NCBI GenBank assembly: GCA_003013855.2
Contig: ML058460.1
Coordinates: 1,736,001 to 1,800,000, forward strand
Length of the DNA: 64,000 nucleotides
Direction: 5' to 3'
Origin: Liriodendron chinense
Taxonomy: Eukaryota; Streptophyta; Magnoliopsida; Magnoliales; Magnoliaceae
The notes under the pieces are model-generated. The model saw nothing but the letters and a program-made list of their open reading frames with translations, had not been told where the DNA came from and ran no database searches. The position numbers were made by a program, and so were the translations under genes. Within the stretch, counting starts at the first letter, position 1, and every line of letters begins with the position of its first letter. Positions 23,525 through 34,780 of this stretch are shown here, piece by piece.

Positions 23525-24029
23525 TTGAAACACCTATAATTGAGGGGGTTCGAGTGACCGGCCGTGGAAATTCTAGATTTATACCAAAACTCTCTAGACA
23601 TTTTTAGGGGGGTTCAGGTGCCCGACCTGGGCCCATCAGGCTACCGACGATGGGCTCGAGCGCCCGACCCTGGAGCTCGATAGTTAAACGAATTTGCGCG
23701 GTTTTGCGCTAATTGTTTCTAATTTCAGATTTTTCTTATATAAAGGGTGTAAACGGGACTAGGGTTATTGCTAATACGTGTTTTATGCTATTGGGGGAGA
23801 GAGAGAGTTTTGGGTAAGAAAAATGACTTTTTCTCTTGGGATTCTTGCTTTTTTATTGTAATTCTCTATAATCGTTTGAGTTTCATAGTGAATATCGTCG
23901 CTTTGTGCTGTAGTTTTTTCCTGGAAGGGTTTTTCATGTAAAATTTGGATTGTTTTCTGTAGTTGATTATGTGCATGTGTGTGGTGATCGTTTGATTTAA
24001 CTCTGTGCTTCTGCAAGGTTTTCCCAACA
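23525..24029 (+). mobile_element. Copia 3' LTR following the polyprotein remnant
   Basis: It lies directly after the RNase H coding end and ends in TTCCCAACA at 24029. A TATA box (TATATAAAG, 23737-23745) is followed by a U5-like GGGTTTTTCATGTAAAATTTGG, a phrase shared with other copia LTRs of the window. The left boundary is uncertain because a clear TGTTG start is not visible. The same layout occurs in the LTR at 44374-44911. Confidence 0.6.
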
Positions 24030-24129
24030 ACACCCACTAAGGTGTTACCAGGGTAACAGCTAATTCGCTCCCAAGAAATTCCGGTGCCCACGCTTCTCAT
24101 TCACCCACGTCATTTTCGATATCTCCAGC

Positions 24130-24907
24130 TAGAGGTGTGCAATGATCTAGGCCGAGCTAAGTTAGCCCTAGCTTGGTTTGGCTTGTTTTTGTGCCACCTC
24201 GGTTTGTGGATCGACTTGGTTTGGATTTCGGTCCGACCCATATGGCCCGAGTTTGGTTTGCTCCAAAAAAATCTAGATCGAGCCGGGATCGGTTTGGTCT
24301 AAAATTTCGAATTGAGTCGGCACGGGCCGAGTTCAAACAAGTGGCGGCTCTTTTTTTGCTTGTTTATTTAAATAGAAAAGAAATTAAAAAGTTAGAAAAA
24401 AAAAAGTACAAACATATGATGTTTAACATCCTCCAAAGGAGTGCAGCTTCAAAATAGACATGTAAGAGTATTTTCCAAACAAAAGTACACGAGCATAATT
24501 TTACAAGTGCAAGGAAACAATGTGCATTCATTTATATGTATTATATATTATCCATGCCATCATGTATATGCATTATCCATGCTGTCCATCTGTTTTACAT
24601 ATCATTTTAGGACATGATCCCAAAATGGATTCATATCCAAAGCTCAAGTGGATCAGACCATAGGAAAGAGTGTGCTTACAATCTATGAGCCGAATCAAGC
24701 TGAATTAAACCGAGTTTAATCAAATCGAGCTTCGAACCAAGCTGAGCCGGTCCTGCCCTAGTTTGAGCTTAGTTTGTTTTTTTTCCAAACGAGCTTGACT
24801 CCGGGGCTTGGTTTGGTTTGAACTTCCATTCCATCAAATCCAAGCCAAGATTTTTCAAACCAATATGAGCCGAGCTTCCGACCCGGCTTGGTTTGTGCCC
24901 AGCTCTA
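24130..24907. mobile_element. hAT-type MITE with 8-bp target duplication
   Basis: An exact 8-bp direct repeat, TCTCCAGC, flanks the element (24122-24129 and 24908-24915). Ends are TAGAGGTGTGCA at the left and, read in from the right, TAGAGCTGGGCA, matching hAT terminal inverted repeats. Subterminal sequence is rich in GGTTTGGCTTG-like phrases in both orientations. The 778-bp body has no transposase. It carries inside it part of the common MITE family of this window (about 24560-24680). Confidence 0.85.
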
Positions 24908-24945
24908 TCTCCAGCTCACAAAATACCCTCAATTTCTCTATTCCC

Positions 24946-25805
24946 GGTACATTGCGTGCCAGCTGGTAGCACAACTTTTAACGTGTGACACTTCACCACC
25001 CCTCACCATAACTTTTGTGTTACATCCACACCGTCCATCGATTTTTCTAAATAGGTTGAGAGCATGATTCCAAAAATGAGGTACATCCAAAGCTCAAGTG
25101 GACCACACCAAAGAAAGCAATGGGGATTACACAAGCTGTGTTTGAAAACTTCCTAGGGCCAAGCCTCAAGGCTTATCTGACATCTAACCTGTTCATAAGG
25201 CCACCCATACATGGATGAAGGTACAACACAAATATCTGCTTGATCAAAGCCGTCTGGGGCCTTAAGAAGTTTTCTACGGTAGCATCAATTCCACTGTCTC
25301 CTATGGTGTGTTCCATTTGAGCTTTGGATCTGCCTTGTTTTTAGGCTCATAACCTAAAAAGATCTGAAAAAAAATATATGAACGGTGTGGATCTTTGAAA
25401 TAAATCATCATGGGCCCACATAAATTTTCCATGTCAAGTGGGCCACACCACAGGAAAGAGTGGGAATTGAACGCCTACCATTGAAAACTTCTTAGGGCCA
25501 CAGGCGACACTGATCAAGATGATGTTTGTGGTTTCCCTTCATCAAGGTCTGAGTGAACTTATGAAGAGGTTAGATGGCAAATAAACCTCATAGTGGACCG
25601 TAGGAAGGTTTCAACATTACTCATTTAATCCTATGTTTTTTGTTGTGTGGTCCACTTGAGCTACGGATGTGCCTCGTTTTTTTTCTTAGGATTTAGAATA
25701 ATCTTAAAAAATTGATGGATGGTGCGGATCAAAAAGATAGATCATGGTGAGGCCCAGAGAAATTTCACACGGTAAAAGTGGGGTTGTGTAGCACGCAATC
25801 CATAC
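24946..25805. mobile_element. Compound MITE of the CATGATGTATGTG family
   Basis: Left end ACATTGCGTGCC and right end GTAGCACGCAATCC form an inverted repeat, followed inward by AACGTGTGA/TCACACGGT. Inside are two successive copies of the family body (about 25015-25410 and 25430-25770), each beginning with CATCCACACCGTCC-like sequence or an internal start and ending in the reverse form. Non-coding; boundaries are approximate. Confidence 0.6.
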
Positions 25806-26294
25806 TTGAGTGGGAAAATCGGCTTGTTTTGTGAGCTGAGGTCATTAGTTCCGACGTGAATATATGGCACTGAATTTTTCTATGACTTCAACACCGACGA
25901 TCCGCACTCATCTTTTCAACATCAGCTTCTTGTGGTGGCCAGTGTAGCATAAGATCCAAAACAACATCTCAGCTGCCTTCTTTTACAAGACCGAAACTAC
26001 TTTTGTATTCTGGTTTATTTGATATCAGATGGTACTGCTTCTACATTGTTTTGATTTTAGTTTCAGAATCTTTTCAGGATGTCTTTCAGGGGTTTTGCAT
26101 TGTCCCTCTTCGTTTACGTTACTTTTTTTTTCGTCAATATAATTCTCATACTACTGTCCACCGTTCTAACAACTATAGGAAATCTCTTCAGTTTATTCTT
26201 CAAGTTGAGCTACATAAATTCAAGATTGTGCAAATGCAAGAAAAACTAATGAGAAGAGAAGAAAAAAGAAATAAGCAAGCATGCAAGCTCGAAA
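25806..26294. other. No gene seen; downstream flank of OMT1
   Basis: This separates the MITE from the OMT1 stop codon and probably includes the OMT1 3' UTR on the minus strand. An open frame on the plus strand crossing into OMT1 exon 4 is an antisense shadow. Confidence 0.5.
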
Positions 26295-28587
26295 TCACAT
26301 CTTTTTGTAACATTCCATGGCCCAATGGTCATAGGCAACACATACCACACCAAAACCAGCAAACCCAGCCGCTTCGGCAAATGCTTCAAACTCCTTCACC
26401 GTCTTCTTCCTCCCTGCACTGAAGGCAGAAATAGCTACATCAACCTGGAAGATTCCTTGATCTGCCACATTCTCCTCAACGGTATCTGGTAGTGCCGGTT
26501 CCATGATGATCACCTTTCCGGATGCAGGTAGTGCATTGTAGCAATTCTTTAGAATATCCACACACTTCTCGTCCTCCCAATCCGTGAGTACACCCTTCAA
26601 GTCATACACACTCTTTAGTCTATTTTGTTCCAAACACACCACTAACAGAACTCATTATGTGGAAATGCAGGATAGTATCTTTAATCTAAAATGAAAAAAA
26701 AAAAAAAAAATTAATTTAATGGACTTTAAAAAGGCCTTATCTTTACGGATGGTGGGATATGATGGGTCCAACATCTAATTCGGTGCCATGGCCCACCCAC
26801 ATGAAACTATTTAAATTGCAAATGGCCAGCGTCCACTGTACATGGGATTGGTGACAGATTCGGTTCATGCCAAGCCAGGATCCATTTATATGAAAAAGCT
26901 GATCAGATTATATATACATCCCAAGCTCAACCAGTGTATATATAAATTAGAATGGAGATGCGCTCTGGTGGAGCCTCATTTAAGATGGCTAACAAACCCG
27001 GGGAGGGGATTTGGCCAATGAAAAACCAGCGCAAATGCACTCTTTGTGCCTGAAGCGGGAGCCACAAACGTGGCCTATTGCCCAGGCTTGAAAGCTTAGT
27101 GGGTTATCAATGTCCGTCTACCCATGCACCCAAACCTTATGTTAGAGTCCCTTGATATACATTGGTAGGCTATCCTCTAACAGGCCGAGCTTTTAGATCA
27201 AGTGGTGGTGATTTGACATGCTATTAAAGCAGAATGTTAAGTGTTTGAATCCAGAACCGGCATCCTTGCCTAATATGTTCTCTTGCGGAGTTCAGCATGT
27301 GAGACATTTATTGGCAATCAGGCTACCTTGACTAAAATGGCATCTGCACTTGGAATGCCAACGAACATATCTCCCCCAACATGCTCCACACCTGCATCCA
27401 ATACCCAATCTTTTTATTTTCACTCATAATCCTTCATAGAAATCAACACAAGGATTTACTAGCATCTCATGTGTGCATGACATCCAACCCGTCAAAAGAA
27501 TTGGTCCTACCACGAAGATTGCCTGGTGGCTCATCGAGTGGGCCAAACTGCAGGATGAAAGGGATGGCTGTCAATCTGATGAGAAAACTGGGCATGTGGA
27601 CCAGGCTAGTCTATGTGCCATTCCGTCTTTATGCCATTGCCAACCTTCCAAATCCACGGGATGTCACACAAATGGGATGTGTTCAACTACTGTAATTAAG
27701 GAGTTTAACTAGTTGTAATTGAGAACTAGCTATATAAAAATGTATATCTAAACATGGTATATACCTGGGTAATCAGGTGCATCGGCGACCACATGGGGCA
27801 AGTCCAAATTGATACCCTTAATATGAGGATATTTGGAGATAATCATGTGAAGCGAGGCACCAGTCCCACCTCCGACTGTGACAACCCGCTTAAATCCTTC
27901 AAAGCCCTTGTACATGCCTAGCATCTTCTTCATGATTATGGTGGAATGGTCTGACATTGCTTTATTAAAGAGGTTGCCCAGCCTGAGATCCACGTTGGTG
28001 TACTCGTATGCATTCATCTCATGTGCCATATCAAACAATGCTCCCCCTCGAAGAATTGCATCTTTCAAGCAGTACCTAAAAAAATTACCATGTACCAAAC
28101 TTTAGTAAAAGGAAAGCAATGCGATAGATCGAGATAACACTCGAACAATAGTAAAGCGTTGGTTTTCGGCTTACCAATTCTCCATCATAACCTTATCATG
28201 GGTCAAGAGCAGCAAGGGCGCAACAGATGCACCATCTTCATTCCTAACAAGAAATCTGCACACAGGAGCCAAACCATAGACCCTCTCTACTTGCCCGTCA
28301 TCACGTGGGCTGAGAGTGCTAGTGAGAATGGAGTGGGTGGCCAGGAGGCGCATTATACGATCGAGCATTGCGGGGGCATTTGGGTTGTGTGTGGAAAGGT
28401 GAGAGGAAACCCCAGAAGCTGATAGGTAGGCCCCTGGCCCATGTGTGGCCATGATCTCAAGCATATCGAGTTCGATGGCCGCTTTCAAAACCATGGGGAG
28501 GACAGAGGCAGTGGCCAGTTGCATGGCAAACATGCAGTCCTCTTCATTTCCGATGGACGTGTTTGGATGGTTGTTGATGAAACCCAT
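26295..28587 (-). CDS. COMT-like O-methyltransferase OMT1 with altered catalytic residues (362 aa, four exons)
   Basis: SAM-dependent O-methyltransferase of the plant COMT family (dimerisation domain plus Methyltransf_2). Predicted minus-strand exons are 28587-28175, 28075-27765, 27391-27327 and 26594-26295; all introns are GT..AG and phases fit, giving 362 aa, the normal length. The N-terminus (MFAMQLATASVLPMVLKAAI) is the dimerisation domain; the SAM motif reads VVTVGGGTG, then DLPHVVADAPDYPG and VEHVGGDMF. The active site has diverged: the catalytic His of HDW is Thr267 (LTDWED), the family Glu of GGKERT is Lys326 (AGRKKT), and the Asp of VDVGGGTG is Thr; one residue is deleted before the AGRKKT motif. 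The first catalytic Glu (MEPALPD) remains. Substrate-pocket residues also differ (LLTHDKV, YEYTNVD, ISAFSAG). No stop or frameshift is seen. It could be a recently inactivated paralogue under weak constraint or a repurposed protein. Confidence 0.9.
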
Positions 28588-28693
28588 ATCTCTGATTGGT
28601 TTGGTATTAGTAGTGAGGAGAGGATGATTTCGGCACTTGGGAGAAAATCAGGAACTGGTTTGGTTGGAATGTTGTTTGCATGGGAATATCATA

Positions 28694-28704
28694 CATTTAT
28701 ATAG
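28694..28704 (-). promoter_or_regulatory. TATA box of OMT1
   Basis: CTATATAAATG on the minus strand, about 107 bases before the OMT1 ATG. That spacing would place transcription start roughly 75-80 bases before the start codon, a normal plant leader. Confidence 0.55.
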
Positions 28705-28855
28705 CGTCCATGTTCCGTTGCATTGTTCACAACGTGCTTGCGGCCCACCGACCACCGACCACACCAATAACTTTAATAGCAATAAAAATGCACGCGTTTT
28801 AAGCGAGGCAGGCGTCAAATGAAATTTTGTTAATTTTAAATTGGCAAACAGAAGA

Positions 28856-29335
28856 GGAAGCGGATTGCGTGGTTGCCAAAAGCCACCGACCTGACATCCC
28901 AAGTTCTCTGGCCCCACCATGATGTATTTGTTATATCCAAGCCATCCGTCCATTTGGTGGAATCTTTTTACGGCATGAGCCTCAAAATGAGACATATCCG
29001 AAGCTCAAGTGGACCACACCAATTACCATTGAAAACTTCTTGGGGTCACAGCAGTTTTGGATCAATCAGATAATTATCAGATTTTCCCTTCATCCAGGTC
29101 TGTGTGACCTTATGAATAGGTTGGATGGAAAATAATCATTAATGGGGACCTTAGAAAGGTTTCAATGTTGGGAATCATTGTCCCCACTACTTTTTGTAGT
29201 GTGGTCCACTTGAGCTTTGGATCTTTCTCATTTTTTGGATTTATACCCTAGAATGATCTCCCAAAATGGATAGACAGTTTGGATATAATATCATGTTGGG
29301 GCCCACAGAACTTAGAGCCATTATATTGTAGGACG
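28856..29335. mobile_element. MITE of the CATGATGTATGTG family upstream of OMT1
   Basis: Starts with GGATTGCGTGG near 28862 and contains the conserved order: CACCATGATGTATTTGTTAT, CCATCCGTCC, CATGAGCCTCAAAATGAGAC, AAGCTCAAGTGGACCACACC, TTTCCCTTCATCCAGGTCTG, GTGTGGTCCACTTGAGCTTT, and a reverse-type end with ATCATGTTGGGGCCCACAG. It lies about 270 bp upstream of the OMT1 ATG, so it may affect that promoter. Outer ends are diverged and no target duplication is evident. Confidence 0.65.
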
Positions 29336-29667
29336 CTCCTTTCTAAATATTGCAACAAAAGTTGTACCTGCGCAATGTTTGAGTCTTAATTAATATAAGC
29401 TGTTTATTTCCAAGACATTGCTTACAAATTAGCATTAAGTTAAAAGTAATTTTTCATTGGGATGATAATTATGGGTGGCACCTACTTGATGGACAATGGT
29501 TAAATCTCTTCGTTACAGTAAATATACCTTTTATTATTATTATTATTACAGTAAATATACCTTGTTTATTACATATCCTTTGGTCGGATGGTTGAAATTA
29601 AATACCTTATCAAAGTGACTTGAGAAAGATCTGAAATCTTAATAAGCTCCGCCAGATGGTATATCAG

Positions 29668-29842
29668 ACCATTATTTGGCCATCCATTTCATATATATTA
29701 ATCAAATACTTAGAATCACCATTTGGATCTGCTACCTTAACCGTTGAGTCTCAATATCTATCTATTGCTTTTTTATTACAAAAGATAATGAACTACTGAA
29801 TCATTCATCGAAGCAAGGGTCATTCTCATCATGGATTGTATC
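29668..29842. repeat. Duplicated flank, copy 1 (copy 2 at 32141-32340)
   Basis: The sequence from ACCATTATTTGGCC to the GTATC preceding LTR1 is repeated upstream of LTR2. It includes AGAATCACCATTTGGAT, a GCTACCTTAA phrase and CATTCATCGAAGCAAGGGTC. It is genomic DNA that flanked the original insertion, so its duplication shows that the copying included host flank. Confidence 0.85.
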
Positions 29843-30500
29843 TAATATAGCGAGGCAATCCCTTGATCGAGGCAAGGCAAGAGCTAGGAAGAGGACCCAA
29901 GAGTGGGCTCAAAAGAACCCAAGATTGGACCAAGAGAAGGACTGAGGAAATGGGGGAAAATGTCGACAAACGACCCCTAATGACCGGTCGGACCCCCTGA
30001 CGACCAATCGTTCGACCGGTCAAATTAAGTCTGGAGGTCTAACAAACTTGCTAGATTGTTTTTGAAGCCAGCCGACCAGTCGTCCCTCAACTCCGACCAG
30101 TCGAAGAGTACCCCTAGCTGACCGGTCGGCCTCCTACGCAGAGTGCACTCAAGAACTTTTCGTTTTGAGCGTTTTGCTTCCGTTTTGACTTGTTTTGTTT
30201 CCTTTTGCAATTAGGACACCTAGGTTACGTTTTTAGGGTTTATAGGGTTTAGTTTACTATAGATACTTGTTTTATTTTCGTTTTTAAATAATTATTGAAT
30301 ATTACAACTCTTTTTCTAGAATAAAAAACTACGATTTTCTATTTTTCTTAGTGTATTCGAAGAAGAAATCTCGTGGATTCGAAATATTCCGTCGTGAATT
30401 CGATGAAGATAGGTTGAGGAGTCCCTGTAAATCCAAGATTCAGATTAGTTATCCCAATTAGAGAGGCCATGCTCGATCTCACCACATTCCACCCGCATCA
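29843..30500 (+). mobile_element. Gypsy-like element, LTR1
   Basis: 658 bp, from TAATATAGCGAGG (TGATGTAGCGAGG in the other copies) to ACCCGCATCA. It is preceded by the 5-bp GTATC. U3 holds several (G/C)GACC(G/A)GTCG motifs at 29980-30130; TATA-like AGTTTACTATAGATACTTG is near 30250. A primer-binding site follows immediately. Confidence 0.85.
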
Positions 30501-30501
30501 A

Positions 30502-30514
30502 TTGGTATCAAAGC
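30502..30514 (+). promoter_or_regulatory. Primer-binding site of the gypsy-like element
   Basis: TTGGTATCAAAGC begins one or two bases after LTR1. It matches the usual plant retrotransposon PBS (TGGTATCAGAGC) complementary to the 3' end of initiator methionine tRNA, with one difference. LTR2 is followed by a similar TTGGTATAAAAGC. Confidence 0.75.
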
Positions 30515-30532
30515 GAGGAAGAATCTCGAGTG

Positions 30533-32138
30533 ATGGCATCTAGCGACAATCGAGGCAAAGCTTCCGCTAATGATGATCAGGGGATGCAGTACTTAGCAGA
30601 GTGGATGGAGAACCTCCAGAAATCGTTTGAGACTTCTATGCAAGGGCTGCGAGAGTCCCTCGAATTGATTGTCGCATCATTGGCGCCCCACGACAAGTTC
30701 CAGGTGGTACCCAACCACCCACGATTGAAGGACAGAATAATCCAGCGATCCGTCTAGCGGTTCCAACCGCATACTGACAATCGAATTATGCGGGTTCGGA
30801 TGGCAGTGATGACGAAATAGAGGACATCCTTGCAAGGTAGCAAGCGTGAGGTAACGATCATGGAGATCGCACTAACTATGGCTACAGAGGTAAGGGTGAA
30901 CTCCGTACTTTCAATGGTATGCTTAGAATAGAAGAGTTTATAGATTGGCCAGCGGAAGTGGAGAATTTTTTCAATTATATAAAAGTTCGAAAGGATCAAA
31001 AGATTAAACTTGTTGCGTACAAGTTGAAGTCGGGTGCTTGGGCATGGTGAGAACAATTGCTACTCTCCCGCACCCGACTAAAAAAGTTGCTCATCTGGTC
31101 ATGGCCCCGGATGCGACAACTCCTTCGATCGTGCTTCCTTCCCCCGCGACTACGAGCAAGTCATATTCCAGTAATATCAAAATTACCGTCAGGGCAATCG
31201 GACCATCGAAGAATACTCCGTTGAATTCAATCAATTAGCCACCCGTAACGATCTGACAGAAATGAATGCGCAGAAGACCGCGAGGTTTGTTGGTGATCTA
31301 AGGCTCGATATCCAAGATCGTGTCCAGATGTTACCGATTTGGTCCGTAGAAGAGGCCCTACAGTATGCCCATCGCGTAGAGACTCAACTTGCCAAAATCG
31401 GTACTTGCCCCTCTTCCTCTACCCAGATCACTACAACGGGCCCCACTCAAAGCATATCTCAAGATCAACAATAGCCCGCCATGAGTGCCGCCCTTGCAGT
31501 AGGAAGTGGTCCGATGAGACCGCAACGTTCCACCGTTGTACTGGACCCAAGTAAGATTCCAAATTCCTACGGAAGGTTGTGACCCAATCATTGTTACAGA
31601 TGTGGGAAGCCAGGCCAACTATCTAATGTGTGTCGTCAACGGCTCACTGTTAATGTAGTAGTCCCCACGGAAGATGCACCAGTGGAACCCGAAATTAATG
31701 TTGACATTGAACAAGACGATGAAGAGGAGGAAGGAGCTGACTGGATCTCAGGAGATCAGGGTGTATCCTTGGTTGTACAGAGGCAACCACCCACATGTGT
31801 TGAACCATCTAACCCCCAGCAACACAGTCTCTTTTGCACTAGCTGCACAGTGGAAGGAAAAGTTTGTACTGTGATCATCAATGGTGGTAGTTGTGAGAAC
31901 ATAATATCGCAGACCATTGTTGAGAAACTGAAACTCAAGAGCACACTGCATCCCTCGTCATATGTGATTACCTAGATTCAGAAAGGCACTACGATGATGG
32001 TCAATGAATAATGTCTCGTCTCTTTCTCTATAGACAAATTCTACAGGGACCGAGTGTTATGCAATGTTGTCGACATGGACGCCTGCCACCTGATATTCGA
32101 ACATTCGTGGCAATTTGATTGAGATGCCGTGTACAAAG
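30533..32138 (+). pseudogene. Gypsy-like gag and protease region, copy 1 (decayed)
   Basis: Begins MASSDNRGKASANDDQGMQY. Broken frames continue with FNGMLRIEEFIDW, a retrotransposon gag domain (KIKLVAYKLKSGAWAW, then the dense region ending KTARFVGDLRLDIQDRV), a zinc knuckle CYRCGKPGQLSNVC in which the expected His is Gln, and a protease-like stretch VCTVIINGGSCENIIS in which the catalytic Asp is Asn. Several stops and frameshifts are present. It ends abruptly at GTACAAAGAT, where the duplicated flank begins, so reverse transcriptase and integrase are absent. Confidence 0.8.
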
Positions 32139-32140
32139 AT

Positions 32141-32340
32141 ACCATTATTTGGCCCATTTTAGGACATAATATAGGTCATCCATTTCATATACACAAATCA
32201 AATAGTTAGAATCACCATTTGGATTTGCTACCTTAATCGCTGAGTTTCAATATCAATCTACTTCATTTTTTTTTACAAAAAGATAATGAACGACTGGATC
32301 ATTCATCGAAGCAAGGGTCATTCTCATTATGGACTGTATC
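32141..32340. repeat. Duplicated flank, copy 2
   Basis: Same sequence as 29668-29842 except for about 25 extra bases (TTTTAGGACATAATATAGG region) absent from copy 1. It ends in GTATC directly before LTR2. It joins at its left to gag-protease copy 1 at the sequence AAAGAT, marking the duplication breakpoint. Confidence 0.85.
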
Positions 32341-32991
32341 TGATGTAGCAAGACAACCCCTTGATCGAGGCAAGGCAAAAGCCAAGAAGAGGACCCAGGA
32401 GTGGGCCCAAAAGAACCTAAGATCGGACCGAGAGAAGGACTGAGGGAACTGGGGAAAATGCCGACAAATGACCCCTGACAACCGGTCGCCAGACCGGTCG
32501 AACCCCCTGACGACCGATCGTCCGACAAGTTAATTTAAGTCTGGAGGTCCAGCAAACTCGCTGGACTGTTTTCGGAGCCATCCAACCGATCATCCCTCAA
32601 TTCTGACCAGTCGGCCCCCTACACAGAGTGCACGCGAGAACTTTCTATTTTGAGCGTTTTTCTTCCATTTTGAGTTGCTTTGTTTCCTAATTTCCTTTTG
32701 AAATTAGGACACCTAGGTTACTTTCTAGGGTTTATAAGGTTTAGTTTACTATAAATACTTATTTTATTTTTGTTTTTAATAATTATTGAATATTATAACT
32801 CTTTTTCTAGAAAAAAAAACTGCGGTTTTCTATTCTTCTTCGTGTATTCGAAGAAGAAATCTCATGAATTCAAGATATTCCGCCGTGGATTTGACAAAGA
32901 CAGGTTGAGGAGTCCCTGTATATCCAAGATTCGGAATAGTTATCCCCGTGAGAGAGGTGGTGCTCGATCTCACCACATTCTGCCCGTGTCA
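32341..32991 (+). mobile_element. Gypsy-like element, LTR2
   Basis: 651 bp from TGATGTAGCAAGAC to TGCCCGTGTCA, homologous to LTR1 and LTR3 along its length, followed by a mutated primer-binding site. It is preceded by GTATC and the duplicated flank. U3 contains GACCGGTCGAAC-like motifs. Confidence 0.85.
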
Positions 32992-33023
32992 ATTGGTATA
33001 AAAGCAAGGAAGAATCTCGGGTG

Positions 33024-34765
33024 ATGGCATCTAACGACAATCAAGGCAAAGCTCCCACTGACGATGATCAGGGGATGCATTACGTAGCAGAGTGGATGGA
33101 GAACCTCCAAAAATCATTTGAGACTTCTATGCAAGGGCTGCACGAGTCCCTCGAATTGATTGTCGCATCATTAGCCCCACGATAAGTTCCAGGTGGTACC
33201 CAACCACCCACGATTGAAGGACAGAAGAATCCAGCGATCTGTCCGACGGTTCCAACCGCATACTGACAACCAAATCATGCGGGTTCGGATGGTAGTGATG
33301 ACGAAGTAGAGGACATCCTTGCAAGGCAGGAAGCGCGAGGTAACGATCATGGAGATCACACTAACTATGGCTACAGAGGTAAGGGTGAACTCCCTACTTT
33401 TAATGGTATACTTAGAATAGAAGAGTTTATAGATTGGTTAGCAAAAGTGGAGAATTTTTTCAATTATAAAGATCGAGAGGATTGAAAGATTAAACTTGTT
33501 GCGTACAAGTTGAAGTCGGGTGCTTCGGCATGGTGGGAACAATTACAACTCTCCCGCACCCAACAAAACAAGTTGCCCATCTAATCATGGCCTTGGATAC
33601 GACAACTCCTTCGATCGCGCTTCCTTCCCCACGACTACGAGCAGGCCATATTCCAGTAATATCAAAATTATCGTCAGGGCAATCAGACCATCGAAGAACA
33701 TTCTGCTGAATTCAATCAATTAGCTGCCCGTAACGATCTAACGAAAACGGATGTGCAGAAGACTGCGAGGTTTGTTCGCGGTCTAAGGCTCGATATCCAA
33801 GATCGTGTCTAGATGTTACCGATTTGGTCTGTGGAAGAGCCCTACAGTATGCCCGTCGCGCAGAGACTCAACTTGTCAAAATCACTGCGCGCCCCTCTTC
33901 CTCTACCCCGATCACTACAACGGGCCCCACTCAAGGCATATTTCAAGATCAATAGCAGGAAGTGGTCCTGTGAGACCGCAATGTTCCGCCATTGTACCGA
34001 GCCTGTGTAAGATTATAAATCCCTATGCAACGCCACGACCTGATCATTGTTACAGATGTGGGAAGCCAGGCCACCTATCTAATGTGTGTTGTCAACGACT
34101 CGCGGCTAATGCAGTCGTTCCCACAGAAGATGCACAGCGGAACCAGAAATTAATGTTGACATTGAACAAGACGATGAAAGGAGGAAGGAACTGACTGGAT
34201 CTCATTGAGATCAAGGTGTATCCTTGGTTGTACAGAGGCAACCACCCATATGTGTCGAACCGTCTAACCCCCAACGACACAGTCTCTTTTGCACTAGCTG
34301 CACAGTGGAAGGAAAAGTTCGTACCATGATCATCAATGGTGGTAGTTTTGAGAACATAATATCATAGACCATGGTTGAGAAACTGAAACGCAAGACCACA
34401 CCGCATCCCTCGCCATATGCGATTAGCTGGATTCAGAAAAGCACTATGATAATGGTCAAGGAATAATATCTCGTCTCCTTCTCCATCGAAAAATTCTACA
34501 GGGACTGAGTGTTATGCAACGTCATCGACATGGACGCCTGCTACATGATATTCTGACGTTCGTGGCAATTTGATCGAGATGCCATGCACAAAGATCGTGA
34601 TAACACCATCACATTCATCAAAGACGGGAGGGAGGTCATCCTTGTCCCAACGACACCGCGTGAAAGCTGCCAAGTAACCAAAGGAGATGGGCAATTTCTC
34701 CTTGTCTCAAGCAACAAGATTCCAAGGCCTCGCAAAAGAAAGCGAAACTCGAAGTCGAGTTTCTT
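33024..34765 (+). pseudogene. Gypsy-like gag and protease region, copy 2 (decayed, reaches the polypurine tract)
   Basis: Homologous to copy 1 (MASNDNQGKAPTDDDQGMHY). It retains an intact zinc knuckle, CYRCGKPGHLSNVC (about 34051-34092), then the same Asn-substituted protease motif IINGG. It continues beyond the point where copy 1 stops, with NTITFIKDGREVILVPTT and RPRKRKRNSKSSFFQEE, and runs into the polypurine tract. Many stops and shifts. No reverse transcriptase, RNase H or integrase, so the element was non-autonomous or internally deleted before duplication. Confidence 0.8.
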
Positions 34766-34780
34766 TCAAGAGGAGGTGAC
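34766..34780 (+). promoter_or_regulatory. Polypurine tract before LTR3
   Basis: TCAAGAGGAGGTGAC immediately precedes the TGATGTAGCG start of LTR3, the expected position and composition for priming of plus-strand synthesis. Confidence 0.65.

Noticed and set aside
26003..26422. 139-codon plus-strand frame
   Set aside because: It overlaps OMT1 exon 4 in antisense and has no family signature.
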